DNA from: Lachnospiraceae bacterium | Lineage (GTDB): Bacteria > Bacillota > Clostridia > Lachnospirales > Lachnospiraceae | DNA length: 10,094 nt | NCBI GenBank assembly: GCA_017444545.1 | Contig: JAFSWJ010000247.1 | Coordinates: 1-10,094, forward strand | Reading direction: 5' to 3' | Shown here: piece by piece, positions 1 to 7,162 of the stretch | How positions within the stretch are numbered: the first letter of the stretch is position 1 | Layout: each line of letters starts with the position of its first letter | Program-made: the position numbers and the translations under genes | Notes under the pieces: model-generated | Told to the model about the DNA's origin: nothing | What the model saw: only the letters and a program-made list of their open reading frames with translations | The model's database searches: none

Positions 1-1806
1 ATCCTTGAATCTGAACCATATGTATACGAGCATGCAAAGCAGGGCGATAACACTTGCAAGAACCGCATCACGCTGCATCTCCGAGCTGATAGTGGAGGAT
101 ATGGTCTCCATCTGGATGTCATCCTCGCTCACGTTGTAATCCTTTTCAAGGATCTCATTGAACTGCTCTCTTTCGGGAAGACTCAGGGTCTTGGTCTTGA
201 TGACCACCTGGGTAGTTCCCGCAACCTTTGAGATCAGCGGCGCATTGCCGTCATTTACCTTTGCAACTGCTGCTCCGACTCCGCTTTCAAGCTCCTCTAC
301 AGTATAATCCTTTCCAAGATCCACTGTGGAAGATGTACCTCCGAGGAACTCCTGTGAGAAGTTCAGGATGTGTCCGATGGATGAAGCATTCCTTGCCATG
401 AACACGGGACCTGAGATCACGAGGATGATGGAGATCGCAAAGTATACGAATTTCTTTCCGGTGATATCGATAGGCTTTCTTTCCTTTGCCTTTCCGTAGA
501 ACTTCACATCCTTCACGCCAAGTCCGAAGAAGGAGTTCATGAAAAGCCTTGTGACAACAAGGGCGGTGAAAAGCGAGATCACGATACCCAGTGCCAGCGT
601 CACGGCAAAGCCCTTGACCGTACCTGTACCCCTGATACCGAGGATCGCTGCAGCGATGAGGGTTGTCACGTTTCCGTCGATGATGGCTGAAAGTGCCTTG
701 CTGTAGCCCTGTTTGATGGAAGCGCCGACCTCTTTTCCTTCGGCTATCTCCTCCCTGATACGGGCAAAGATGATAACATTGGCATCAACTGCCATCCCTA
801 TGGAAAGGATGATACCCGCTATACCCGGAAGGGTAAGGGTTATTGAAAATGCTCCGAGGAGACATATGATGATCTCTGTATAGGCGATGAGGGCAAGGGA
901 TGCCGACACACCTGCCATCCAGTAGATGATGAGCATGAAAAGGATGATGACACAGATGCCTATGCCTGCAGCCACAAGAGATGTCTGAATGGCCTTTGAT
1001 CCAAGCTGCGCTCCGACAACCGATGATGAAAGCTCCTCAAGCTCAACCTTGAGACCACCGATCCTGATGGTGGAAGCAAGTCTTTTTGCCTCTTCATAAT
1101 CATCCTGTCCGGAGATCTGGCACTGTCCGCCCGTTATGGGCTCATTTACCACGGGAACCGATGCGAAAGCATCATCATAATAAATACCTATCGTCTCTCC
1201 CTTTGAATATGCCTTTGTGGTGGCATCCGCAAATGCCTTTGTTCCGGCATCATTGAAGGTGAGGTTTACGACATATTCTCTCTGTCCGTTCTTGTTGATG
1301 GAGCCTGCCTCCGATGAGATGACATCCGTACCGCTGCAGACTATGGAACCGTCCTCCTCGAGCTCTTTGATACTCTTTGTCAGCTCATAGGTCATTCCGT
1401 TTAATTTATAATTCTCGCTTCCGTCACTGCCGGTCTGTGAGATGAAGTAGAGGGATCCGGGCTTTCCGAGCTCCTCAAGGATCTGGTTCGCATCACTGAC
1501 TCCGGGGATCTCGATGTTGATACGGTCGCTTCCCTCCTGATATACCAGAGCCTCGGTCGAATATCCGTCAACCCTCTGCTGGAGCTTGTATATGGTGTCT
1601 GCCATATCCTCGGTAGAGGGGGCCTTTTCTCCGGTGGCCTGATACTTGATGCTCACGCCTCCCGCAAGGTCAAGTCCGAGCTTGATGGAGTTGCCCTGTC
1701 CGGGTGTGTTCATCGTATCCCTGACTATGAGATAGGACGGATATGCAAGTCCGCCTATGATCGCCAGAAGGATTACCAACAAAATTGCCGATGTCGATTT
1801 TTTCAT
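1..1806 (-). CDS. secDF: SecDF fusion, protein-export membrane protein (3' end outside window)
   Basis: SecDF assists the SecYEG/SecA channel by using the proton-motive force to pull exported proteins out on the outer face of the membrane. The 602 residues visible begin with an N-terminal membrane helix (about 7-24), then the SecD motif GLDLAGG at 44-50, a long extracytoplasmic region with P1-type features (to about 265), and a cluster of helices from about 272 to 425 that includes the highly conserved SecD segment with SIGMAVDANVIIFARIREE near 335-353. A short loop at about 430-450 leads straight into a SecF half (helix at about 453-470, periplasmic domain, next helix starting near 582), so SecD and SecF are one polypeptide as in Bacillus subtilis. 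The frame stays open to base 1, and roughly 130-150 residues are missing by family length. The ATG at 1806 follows an AGGAGAG ribosome site. The gene lies 94 bp after scfB with no terminator between them, so co-transcription is likely. Identity is very secure. Confidence 0.95.
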   Translation of the reverse strand, partial: MKKSTSAILLVILLAIIGGLAYPSYLIVRDTMNTPGQGNSIKLGLDLAGGVSIKYQATGEKAPSTEDMADTIYKLQQRVDGYSTEALVYQEGSDRINIEIPGVSDANQILEELGKPGSLYFISQTGSDGSENYKLNGMTYELTKSIKELEEDGSIVCSGTDVISSEAGSINKNGQREYVVNLTFNDAGTKAFADATTKAYSKGETIGIYYDDAFASVPVVNEPITGGQCQISGQDDYEEAKRLASTIRIGGLKVELEELSSSVVGAQLGSKAIQTSLVAAGIGICVIILFMLIIYWMAGVSASLALIAYTEIIICLLGAFSITLTLPGIAGIILSIGMAVDANVIIFARIREEIAEGKEVGASIKQGYSKALSAIIDGNVTTLIAAAILGIRGTGTVKGFAVTLALGIVISLFTALVVTRLFMNSFFGLGVKDVKFYGKAKERKPIDITGKKFVYFAISIILVISGPVFMARNASSIGHILNFSQEFLGGTSSTVDLGKDYTVEELESGVGAAVAKVNDGNAPLISKVAGTTQVVIKTKTLSLPEREQFNEILEKDYNVSEDDIQMETISSTISSEMQRDAVLASVIALLCMLVYIWFRFKD

Positions 1807-1900
1807 AATAGTTACTCTCCTGTTTCTTAATCAGTTTTTTATATTTTGGGGCTCCCTGTTTGCGCCCGAAGACTTCAGGTTTACCTGGTCAATATAATTA
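1807..1900. other. scfB-secDF intergenic leader
   Basis: This 94-bp gap holds the secDF ribosome binding site and, on the minus strand, small inverted repeats: CAGGT-AA-ACCTG, then CCTGA-AGTCT-TCGGG. No T-run follows them on either strand, so I see no intrinsic terminator and no convincing sigma-A promoter. It looks like a read-through spacer in an scfA-scfB-secDF unit, possibly with an RNA fold ahead of secDF. Confidence 0.45.
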
Positions 1901-3274
1901 TCATTCTTCACTCAAAGCAGCCTTGATCATGATCGCGCATTCGATCCTCTTGCGCTGCAATATGCATCCGGTCTCGTAATTGCCGTTTATATCGCCCGTG
2001 GCATGATAGGAATTTGCCATGCAGCCTCCGGAGCAGTAAAACTTTGCAAAACAGTCCCTGCATTCCTTTTTCGTGTATACGTTGCAGGCTGCAAATTTCG
2101 ATGCAAGCTCCGTGTTTTTGATCCCCTCATCCACATTTCCGAGGCAGAAATCCTCATTGCCCACAAACTGATGGCAGGGATAGAGATCACCCCAGGGTGT
2201 CACAGCCAGATACTCCGTACCCGCACCGCAGCCCGAAAGCCTTTTTGCGACACAGGGTCCGCCCTCAAGGTCGATCATGAAATGAAAGAAATTGATGAAC
2301 CTTCCGTTCCTTCTCCTTTCGATGATCTCCTTTGCCAGGATGTCGTACTGCTCCAGCAGAACGGGGATATCCTCATCCTTTATCGCATACGGCTCCTTCG
2401 GATCACTGACCACCGGTTCCACCGAGATCTGTTCAAAGCCCTCATCATGAAGATGAAGGACATCCTTTGCAAAGTCTGTATTATAGTGGGTGTAGGTTCC
2501 CCTGACATAATAGTTTGTCTGGTTTCTCGACTGCGCCGCCTTTTTGAATTTCGGCATTATCACGTCATAGGAGCCCTTTCCTCCCGCGGTGGGTCTGCAG
2601 CGGTCGTTGACCTCTTTGCGTCCGTCGATGGAAAGCACCAGATTTCCCATTTCGCTGTTTGCAAAATCCAGGATCTTTTCATCAAGGAGCAGCCCGTTGG
2701 TGGTAAGGGTGAAACGGAATCTTTTATTACACTCCTTTTCACGGCTCCGGCCGTACTCCACAAGCTTTTTTACCACATCAAAATTTAATGTGGGCTCTCC
2801 ACCGAAAAAATCCACCTCAAGATTGACGCGGTTTCCGGAAGATGCTATCAGAAGATCGAGAGCTTTTTTCCCGACCTCATAGCTCATGAGAGCCTTTCTG
2901 CCGTGATATTCGCCGTCTCCGGCAAAGCAGTAGGCGCACCTCAGGTTACAGTCATGAGCGATGTGAAGACAAAGTGCCTTGATCACAGGCTTTTCGTTTT
3001 TTGCCTTTGTGAAACTTTCGATATATGGCTCAAATACATCCTTTGAAAAAAGGGTGCCTTCCTTTGCCAGAGTCCTGATCTCGTCTGCAGCTTCCTTTAT
3101 CTCTTTTGCATCATAGCCGGACCCCGCAGCCTTTATCAGCTCATCATCGGAGACATCCTGATCCTCCTCCATAAAGGGGATCAGATCATATACGATGTCA
3201 TCAACCACATGCACGGCTCCGGAGTTTACGTCCAGAACGATGTTGTAACCGTTATTCCTGTACCTGTGGATCAT
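1901..3274 (-). CDS. scfB: SCIFF peptide maturase, radical SAM/SPASM thioether-forming enzyme
   Basis: The enzyme uses S-adenosylmethionine and iron-sulfur clusters to join peptide cysteines to other residues as thioethers in the SCIFF precursor. The opening MIHRYRNNGYNIVLDVNSGA and the following VHVVDD stretch (residues 1-26) are typical of the SCIFF maturase family; about 1-85 would be the precursor-binding region. The radical SAM cluster motif CX3CX2C is C109, C113, C116, followed by the SAM-contacting GGEP at 158-161. The C-terminal SPASM region is cysteine-rich: C341, C349, C367, C377, C397, the C405/C408/C414/C418 block (CX2CX5CX3C), then C437 and C446, enough for two auxiliary 4Fe-4S clusters. 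At 457 residues it has the expected length. It starts 7 bp after its substrate gene scfA, with no strong ribosome site of its own, which suggests translational coupling. Family assignment is very secure; the exact crosslinks in this organism are inferred. Confidence 0.95.
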   Translation of the reverse strand: MIHRYRNNGYNIVLDVNSGAVHVVDDIVYDLIPFMEEDQDVSDDELIKAAGSGYDAKEIKEAADEIRTLAKEGTLFSKDVFEPYIESFTKAKNEKPVIKALCLHIAHDCNLRCAYCFAGDGEYHGRKALMSYEVGKKALDLLIASSGNRVNLEVDFFGGEPTLNFDVVKKLVEYGRSREKECNKRFRFTLTTNGLLLDEKILDFANSEMGNLVLSIDGRKEVNDRCRPTAGGKGSYDVIMPKFKKAAQSRNQTNYYVRGTYTHYNTDFAKDVLHLHDEGFEQISVEPVVSDPKEPYAIKDEDIPVLLEQYDILAKEIIERRRNGRFINFFHFMIDLEGGPCVAKRLSGCGAGTEYLAVTPWGDLYPCHQFVGNEDFCLGNVDEGIKNTELASKFAACNVYTKKECRDCFAKFYCSGGCMANSYHATGDINGNYETGCILQRKRIECAIMIKAALSEE

Positions 3275-3281
3275 GTCTTTA

Positions 3282-3428
3282 TTATCTGTCTTTGTTCTCG
3301 CAGGACTGGTTTCCCACAGTGCATGAAGTCTTGCATGCAGACTGGCAGGATGTCTGGCACTCGCCGCATCCGCCCTTTGCGGTGCTCTTTCTGTAATCAG
3401 CCGTATTAAGAGTCTTGATGTGCTTCAT
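3282..3428 (-). CDS. scfA: SCIFF ribosomal peptide precursor (six cysteines in about 45 residues)
   Basis: This 48-residue ORF is the substrate of the adjacent maturase. It begins MKHIKTLNTADYRKSTAKGG, then has six cysteines at 21, 24, 28, 32, 36 and 43 (CGECQTSCQSACKTSC, then TVGNQSC) and ends ENKDR. Leader and core match the SCIFF family, which is almost universal in Clostridia and always beside this radical SAM/SPASM enzyme. Mature function is unknown; a thioether in the core is established for family members. The start is clear: an AAGGAGG ribosome site lies 6 nt upstream of ATG 3428. A weak sigma-A promoter is placed at 3481-3509. No signal peptide is visible and the leader is not of the double-glycine type, so export is not obvious, although secDF follows in the same direction. 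Confidence 0.95.
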   Translation of the reverse strand: MKHIKTLNTADYRKSTAKGGCGECQTSCQSACKTSCTVGNQSCENKDR

Positions 3429-3480
3429 TTCTTTCCTCCTTAATATTGTGCAGCGGATCTGTCAACCCGCACAGATTTAC

Positions 3481-3509
3481 ATTCTACCACAAACCCTACA
3501 TCTTGAAAA
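3481..3509 (-). promoter_or_regulatory. Probable sigma-A promoter of scfA-scfB
   Basis: Read on the minus strand, TTTTCA (3509-3504) is followed after 17 bp by TAGAAT (3486-3481). The -10 matches consensus at 5 of 6 positions and the -35 at 4 of 6. Transcription would start near 3474, giving a leader of about 46 nt before scfA. The -35 overlaps that of the divergent 6S promoter almost completely. Confidence 0.5.
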
Positions 3510-3531
3510 GAAGCAATATTTCCCGTATAAT
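3503..3531 (+). promoter_or_regulatory. Near-consensus sigma-A promoter of the 6S-like RNA
   Basis: TTGAAA (3503-3508), a 17-bp spacer and a perfect TATAAT (3526-3531) lie on the plus strand. The start would be A3538, seven bases after the -10, which is exactly where the closing helix of the predicted RNA begins. No protein-coding gene lies downstream on this strand. Confidence 0.85.
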
Positions 3532-3537
3532 CTTACC

Positions 3538-3745
3538 AAAGCCTGAGTGGTTCGATACCTCCCGTTTTATTTGAACCTACAGATACTTTAAATGGGACGC
3601 ATAACTCAGCTCCTGTATATGCCAGGCCTCCATCCGGGCTTGCCCGGGCGCGAAAGCGAGAGTGGAAGGCAGAAAGCAGGACGGTGGCAACCCACCTAGC
3701 ATTGCTAGGAGTCAACTGACGGGAGACCGGCCGACTTGGGTTTTT
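3538..3745 (+). ncRNA. ssrS: 6S RNA candidate, RNA polymerase regulator
   Basis: 6S RNA mimics an open promoter and sequesters sigma-A RNA polymerase, mainly in stationary phase. Evidence: a consensus promoter ends 7 bp upstream; the transcript of about 208 nt is the usual size; and its ends pair (AAAGCCTGAGTGG with CCGACTTGGGTTT, allowing G-U pairs and two mismatches). A second helix pairs CTCCCGT (3559-3565) with ACGGGAG (3719-3725), with the GTTCG element at 3550-3554 as in E. coli 6S. A long imperfect rod follows: CCTG...TGCC with GGCA...CAGG, capped by CCGGGC-TT-GCCCGG and CGC-GAAA-GCG. The 3' side of the centre has CCTAGC-ATT-GCTAGG (3695-3709), resembling the hairpin that forms when Firmicute 6S releases polymerase. 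TTTTT at 3741-3745 ends it. RNase P, tmRNA and SRP signature motifs are absent. No covariance search was possible, so the family call is from layout. Confidence 0.72.
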
Positions 3746-3803
3746 GTTATATCCGGGTCATAAGTCCCACGAAAGTGCGGAGCGCTCCGGTTACCGGTTT
3801 TTG
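3746..3803 (+). terminator. Second hairpin-plus-T-run between the 6S-like RNA and nrdG
   Basis: After the first T-run the plus strand has a 12-bp perfect palindrome CGGAGCGCTCCG (3778-3789), then CCGG-TTA-CCGG (3787-3797) and TTTTT (3798-3802) just before the nrdG stop. This could be a backup terminator for the 6S transcript. On the minus strand no T-run follows nrdG, so it would not stop nrdDG transcription. Confidence 0.45.
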
Positions 3804-4301
3804 TTAGTACTCCGGACAATGCAGCACGATGCTGCCTGTCTGAAGGGTCTCCTGCACATCTATGACACGCTGGTTTTTGCTGCCCTTCCAGCGCAGGGTA
3901 TTGTCCCCAAGCTCCTGCATATAGGGTCCGTCCACCAGTACATCCGTGTACTTCATCAAAGGATCATCCTTTATGTTTTCAAAGGTCTCCCCGGTATAGA
4001 CCCACACGGTCTTTGAGGGATACTCCTCCTTTATCTGCGCCGCCAGACTCCTGACCTCCTGTATGTTCATCACATGGAGGGGATCGCCGCCTGAAAAGGT
4101 TATGCCCGAGATGTAGTTCTTTGAAAGCTGGTCAAAAATCTCCTCCCTTGCCGCCTCGTCAAAGGGAAGACCGCCGTTTGGATCCCATGTCACGGGATTC
4201 TGACAGCCCGGACAGTTGTGCGAACAGCCTGCGACCCAGAGCACAACGCGCAGACCGTCTCCGTTTTTCATATCGTCATGGGTGATATTATGGTATCTCA
4301 C
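3804..4301 (-). CDS. nrdG: Anaerobic ribonucleotide reductase activating enzyme (radical SAM)
   Basis: NrdG cleaves S-adenosylmethionine with its 4Fe-4S cluster to place the glycyl radical on NrdD. The cluster motif CX3CX2C is C26, C30, C33 (CSHNCPGC) and the SAM-binding GGDP is at 71-74. The N-terminal stretch with NGDGLRVVLWVAGC and the QNPVTWD after the cluster motif are typical of NrdG. The length of 165 residues fits (the E. coli protein is about 154). The start is GTG at 4301, overlapping the nrdD TGA by four bases (GTGA), with GAGGGTG just upstream as ribosome site; the in-frame residues from this start match the family N-terminus. Translational coupling with nrdD is expected. No minus-strand terminator is visible downstream. 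Very secure. Confidence 0.96.
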   Translation of the reverse strand: MRYHNITHDDMKNGDGLRVVLWVAGCSHNCPGCQNPVTWDPNGGLPFDEAAREEIFDQLSKNYISGITFSGGDPLHVMNIQEVRSLAAQIKEEYPSKTVWVYTGETFENIKDDPLMKYTDVLVDGPYMQELGDNTLRWKGSKNQRVIDVQETLQTGSIVLHCPEY

Positions 4302-6469
4302 ATGCTCACCCTCTCTTTGATCTCTGCCATCTTGGCATCATTTAATCTGGTGTCGCCGTGGACTCTTGAATATGAAAGGTAACCGTTCATGCGGTCGATC
4401 TTGGTCAGGTTCTTTGAGCCGCATACGGGGCAGACATCCATGGAAAGCTCCTGATGTCCACAGTCGTCGCAATAGGCAAGGGACAGATTGATGCCCTCGT
4501 AGAGTCCCATCTCCATGGCACGGCGGACAAGCGTCCTGACCGCACCAACATTATAATCAACGGGATATCTGACATACTGGATCTTGCCGCCGTTTGACAG
4601 CTCCCAGAATCTGTACTCCCTGTCCTGTTTTTCGATGGGGGTCATATCCTCGGTCACATGGCAGTGGAAGGAATTTGAAACATATTCCCTGTCGGAGACA
4701 TTTTCAATGATCCCGTATTTCCTGCGGAACTGCTTCACCTGGAGACCGCAGAGGTTCTCGGCGGGAGTTCCGTAGATGGCATAGAGGTTTCCGTCCTCCT
4801 CATTGAACTCGTTTATCCTTTTGTTGATATACTCCAGCACATCGAGGGCGAACTGTCCGTCCTCGGCAATGGACTTGCCGTTGTAGAGCTCCTGAAGCTC
4901 GTTTAGGGCAGTGATGCCAAAGGAAGCGGTGGCAGCCTTTAAGAGCGGCTTGATCTTGTCATGAATGTCCAGATGTCCGCCGTAAAAGCCTCCCTCGCAG
5001 TATGCCAGAGGGTTCGTTGATGCCCTCATCTCTCCGAGATAAGCATAGGTTCTGATGTGGAGCTGCCTGATGAGGTTTAGGTAATAATCAAGCACCTCGT
5101 AGAAATCCCTGCTCTCCTGTCTGGATTTTGCAAGTATCATGGGAAGGTGCAGGGAAACCGCGCCTATATTAAAGCGTCCCACAAAAACGGGAACATCATC
5201 ATCATCTGCAGGATGCATGCCTCCCCTTTCATACCAGGGTGACAGAAATGCTCTACAGCCCATGGGGGATATGATCTTTCCGTATTTTTTGTACATGCTT
5301 GCGATGTATCCCTCTCCGGTGAGAGACAGCCAGTCGGGATACATGGTCTTTGCGGAGCATTCTATCCCCGCCTCAAACACATCCTCCAGCTCCTTTCCGG
5401 GACCGTGAAGGTTCTCGTCATAAAGGAATACGATCTTGGGGAAGAGCACGGGCTTTTTGCATTCCTTTTTGCCCTCTCCGCCCTTTCTGACATTGAGAAG
5501 GGTTATGGTCGCCATCTTTGCAAATCTGCCGGTGCCTGTACCCGCAGTCACGGTGATGAAGGGATAATCACCACGGCTTGATGCCACCGTATTGAACTTG
5601 TATTCCCAGCCCTGGAAGCCCTGCTCGAAATCGCGTTTGACATCGGCAAGGGCAACCTCTGCCGCCTTCTCTTCATCGATGCCCAGGTCCATGTATTTCT
5701 TTCTGTATTTTTCGTAGGATTTTTCCGCATAGGGTTCAAGGATCAGCTCCACGGAAGGAACGGTGAAACCGCCGTACTGCTGGCTTGCTGCGGAAAGCAC
5801 GATATCTCCTATGACATCAAAGGCAACATCAAGGGTCTTTGGCTCGTTGTACCAGATATTTCCCATCTCAAAGCCGCCCTTGAGCACATGCTCCACGTCA
5901 AAGAGACAGCAGTTCATGGTGTCCCTTCTGGCCGACATGTCATGGATATAGATATACCCGTCACGGCAGGCCTGGAGCTCCTCTGTGGTCATGAAAAATT
6001 TCTGATAAAGCTCCTTGTTGAACTGATTGAAGATGAGGGATCTCTTTGTGGAGACCAGAGCCGAATCCGTATTGGAGTTTTCCTTGTCACCCACATACAT
6101 GATGGACTGGCTCCTCCTGTAGACCTCATCCATCATCCTGACGAAATCCTGCTTGTAGTTACGGTAATCCCTGTAGCTTTTTGCCACGATGGGCTTAACC
6201 TCCTCGAGCACGCTCTCGACTATATTGTGCATCATGGCTATGGGTATCTTTTCCGCGCCGTCATCATCAATCTTTTTGATGACCCTTTCGCAGATAAAGA
6301 CCTTTTCCTCTTCGGAAAACTGTGTCAGCGCACGGTATGCACTCTTTGCCACCGCGTCCAAAACCTTCTGGATATTGAACTTTTCAAGTGTTCCATCCTT
6401 TTTTATTACCCTGACATCCTTTGCGGGTCTGTACTTTTGGGAATAGTCGACCTGATCTGTGCTCTCCAT
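4298..6469 (-). CDS. nrdD: Anaerobic (class III) ribonucleoside-triphosphate reductase
   Basis: This enzyme makes deoxyribonucleotides from NTPs without oxygen, using a glycyl radical and, in most members, formate as reductant. The 723 residues start with an ATP-cone allosteric domain (about 18-107), followed by the glycyl radical enzyme barrel with a Cys-Cys pair at 187-188. The C-terminus has the zinc site C667, C670, C680, C683 and then the radical motif RMNGYL with Gly696, ending ...RVHGDTRLNDAKMAEI. I chose ATG 6469, not the in-frame GTG at 6523, because GGAGG sits 5 nt before it and the upstream extension would run over the leader that carries NrdR-like sites. It shares four bases with nrdG. 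Presence of this class indicates strict or facultative anaerobiosis. Very secure. Confidence 0.96.
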   Translation of the reverse strand: MESTDQVDYSQKYRPAKDVRVIKKDGTLEKFNIQKVLDAVAKSAYRALTQFSEEEKVFICERVIKKIDDDGAEKIPIAMMHNIVESVLEEVKPIVAKSYRDYRNYKQDFVRMMDEVYRRSQSIMYVGDKENSNTDSALVSTKRSLIFNQFNKELYQKFFMTTEELQACRDGYIYIHDMSARRDTMNCCLFDVEHVLKGGFEMGNIWYNEPKTLDVAFDVIGDIVLSAASQQYGGFTVPSVELILEPYAEKSYEKYRKKYMDLGIDEEKAAEVALADVKRDFEQGFQGWEYKFNTVASSRGDYPFITVTAGTGTGRFAKMATITLLNVRKGGEGKKECKKPVLFPKIVFLYDENLHGPGKELEDVFEAGIECSAKTMYPDWLSLTGEGYIASMYKKYGKIISPMGCRAFLSPWYERGGMHPADDDDVPVFVGRFNIGAVSLHLPMILAKSRQESRDFYEVLDYYLNLIRQLHIRTYAYLGEMRASTNPLAYCEGGFYGGHLDIHDKIKPLLKAATASFGITALNELQELYNGKSIAEDGQFALDVLEYINKRINEFNEEDGNLYAIYGTPAENLCGLQVKQFRRKYGIIENVSDREYVSNSFHCHVTEDMTPIEKQDREYRFWELSNGGKIQYVRYPVDYNVGAVRTLVRRAMEMGLYEGINLSLAYCDDCGHQELSMDVCPVCGSKNLTKIDRMNGYLSYSRVHGDTRLNDAKMAEIKERVSM

Positions 6470-6492
6470 TTTTACCTCCATAATAAGAACAA

Positions 6493-6540
6493 ACAGCATT
6501 TCTTGTGGTGTTATGTCACCCAAAACACAATATCTTGTGC
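6493..6540 (-). promoter_or_regulatory. Tandem NrdR-box-like operators in the nrdD leader
   Basis: ACACAATATCTTGTGC (6525-6540) matches the NrdR box consensus acaCwAtATaTwGtgt at 14 of 16 positions. A weaker copy, ACAGCATTTCTTGTGG (6493-6508), matches 11 of 16 and lies 32 bp away, three helical turns, the known arrangement of paired NrdR boxes. They cover the predicted start site and the early leader, so bound NrdR should block nrdDG transcription when dATP is high. The nrdR gene itself is not in the window. Confidence 0.7.
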
Positions 6541-6546
6541 TTTTAC

Positions 6547-6575
6547 AGTATAGGTCAACGGACCTGCGTTGTCAA
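6547..6575 (-). promoter_or_regulatory. Sigma-A promoter of nrdDG
   Basis: On the minus strand a perfect TTGACA (6575-6570), 17 bp, then TATACT (6552-6547). Transcription would begin near 6540, at the edge of the stronger NrdR box, giving a leader of about 70 nt. Confidence 0.8.
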
Positions 6576-6605
6576 TGGATGAGACATTTCCGCCCCCGAC
6601 CCCTG

Positions 6606-6645
6606 AAAAAAAAGATCAGGGGAAATGGAAGAACCATTTCCCCTG
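6606..6645 (-). terminator. Intrinsic terminator of the YvyF-like gene
   Basis: Minus strand: CAGGGGAAATGG (6645-6634), loop TTCTT, CCATTTCCCCTG (6628-6617), then ATC and eight T (6613-6606). It is a perfect 12-bp stem 15 bp after the stop codon. A further CCCCTG at 6600-6605 can compete for one arm on the plus strand (CCCCTGA with TCAGGGG), but no T-run follows there. Confidence 0.92.
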
Positions 6646-6660
6646 ACTTTATACGTATTA

Positions 6661-7065
6661 TTATTTCAGGAATCTCATCTTGTTTCCGCCGAATTCCTTT
6701 TTGGGCTCGGGCTTGGGTGCCTCGGGTTTTGCTATCGCATTTCCAAGTCCTCTCGCCACATCCTGCTTGCACTTTTCGCAGAAGCGTCCCGAAAGGATCT
6801 TTGTTCCGCAGTTTTCGCAGGTCAGATCCGAACCTTCTACCGATCCGAATACCAGACGCTCTTCGCGAAGCCACTGCCTGATCTGTCCCACCTCGATCTC
6901 GCAGGCTTCAGCTACTGCCGCTACTGTCGTATTGGGATTGTTCCGGATATATTCCTTTGCCTTGTTAAAATCCTCTTCCTGTGCCTTCCTGCAATCAGGA
7001 CAGATGTGCGGACCATTGACATAATTATAGATCTTGCCGCATTTTCTGCAATTTTCAACACCCAT
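6661..7065 (-). CDS. YvyF-like zinc-ribbon protein with helix-turn-helix-like middle (flagellar operon type)
   Basis: The 134-residue protein has a zinc ribbon at each side of a helical region: C6/C9 with C22/C25, and C83/C86 with C96/C99. Residues about 31-78 look like a short winged or MerR-like helix-turn-helix (AVAEACEIEVGQIRQWLREERL). The tail (about 112-134) is rich in Lys, Pro and Glu. This layout matches the YvyF family, which in Bacillus sits beside flgM in a flagellar regulatory locus; the biochemical role is unknown. In this window no other flagellar gene is seen, so a link to motility is inference. The start has AAGGAGG upstream at a long spacing of 11 nt, and the own promoter at 7113-7141 and own terminator make it a single-gene unit. 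Automatic tools may call it a MerR regulator. Cysteine pattern is certain, family likely, function unknown. Confidence 0.8.
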   Translation of the reverse strand: MGVENCRKCGKIYNYVNGPHICPDCRKAQEEDFNKAKEYIRNNPNTTVAAVAEACEIEVGQIRQWLREERLVFGSVEGSDLTCENCGTKILSGRFCEKCKQDVARGLGNAIAKPEAPKPEPKKEFGGNKMRFLK

Positions 7066-7112
7066 ATCTAAAACTACCTCCTTAATATGTGGATTTCCCT
7101 TTAAGTCCTAAT

Positions 7113-7141
7113 ATGATAACATACAATAAGGTCCGGGTCAA
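7113..7141 (-). promoter_or_regulatory. Sigma-A promoter of the YvyF-like gene
   Basis: Minus strand TTGACC (7141-7136), 17 bp, TATCAT (7118-7113). The start would be near 7106, a leader of about 40 nt. It lies immediately in front of the divergent membrane-protein gene, whose own promoter I could not place with confidence. Confidence 0.7.
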
Positions 7142-7162
7142 AGTATAAATGTGGAGGAAATG

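Noticed and set aside
2003..2788. 261-residue plus-strand open frame
   Set aside because: It lies entirely antisense to scfB, whose motifs and neighbour scfA are unambiguous, and its translation has no recognisable domain.
3533..3744. Small ORFs in the 6S region
   Set aside because: They cover a strongly structured RNA with promoter and T-run on the plus strand, have no ribosome sites, and their peptides look random.
3538..3745. RNase P RNA, SRP RNA or tmRNA instead of 6S
   Set aside because: RNase P GAGGAAAGTC-type and ACAGAAA motifs, the SRP domain IV core and a tmRNA tRNA-like end are not present; GAAGGCAGAAAGCAGG only superficially resembles the SRP core.
6470..6523. Longer nrdD start at GTG 6523, adding 18 residues
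   Set aside because: No ribosome site there, the extension crosses the NrdR-like boxes, and GGAGG sits correctly before ATG 6469.
5888..6553. 221-residue plus-strand open frame
   Set aside because: It is antisense to the N-terminal part of nrdD and to the nrdD promoter; a mirror of codon bias in the real gene.
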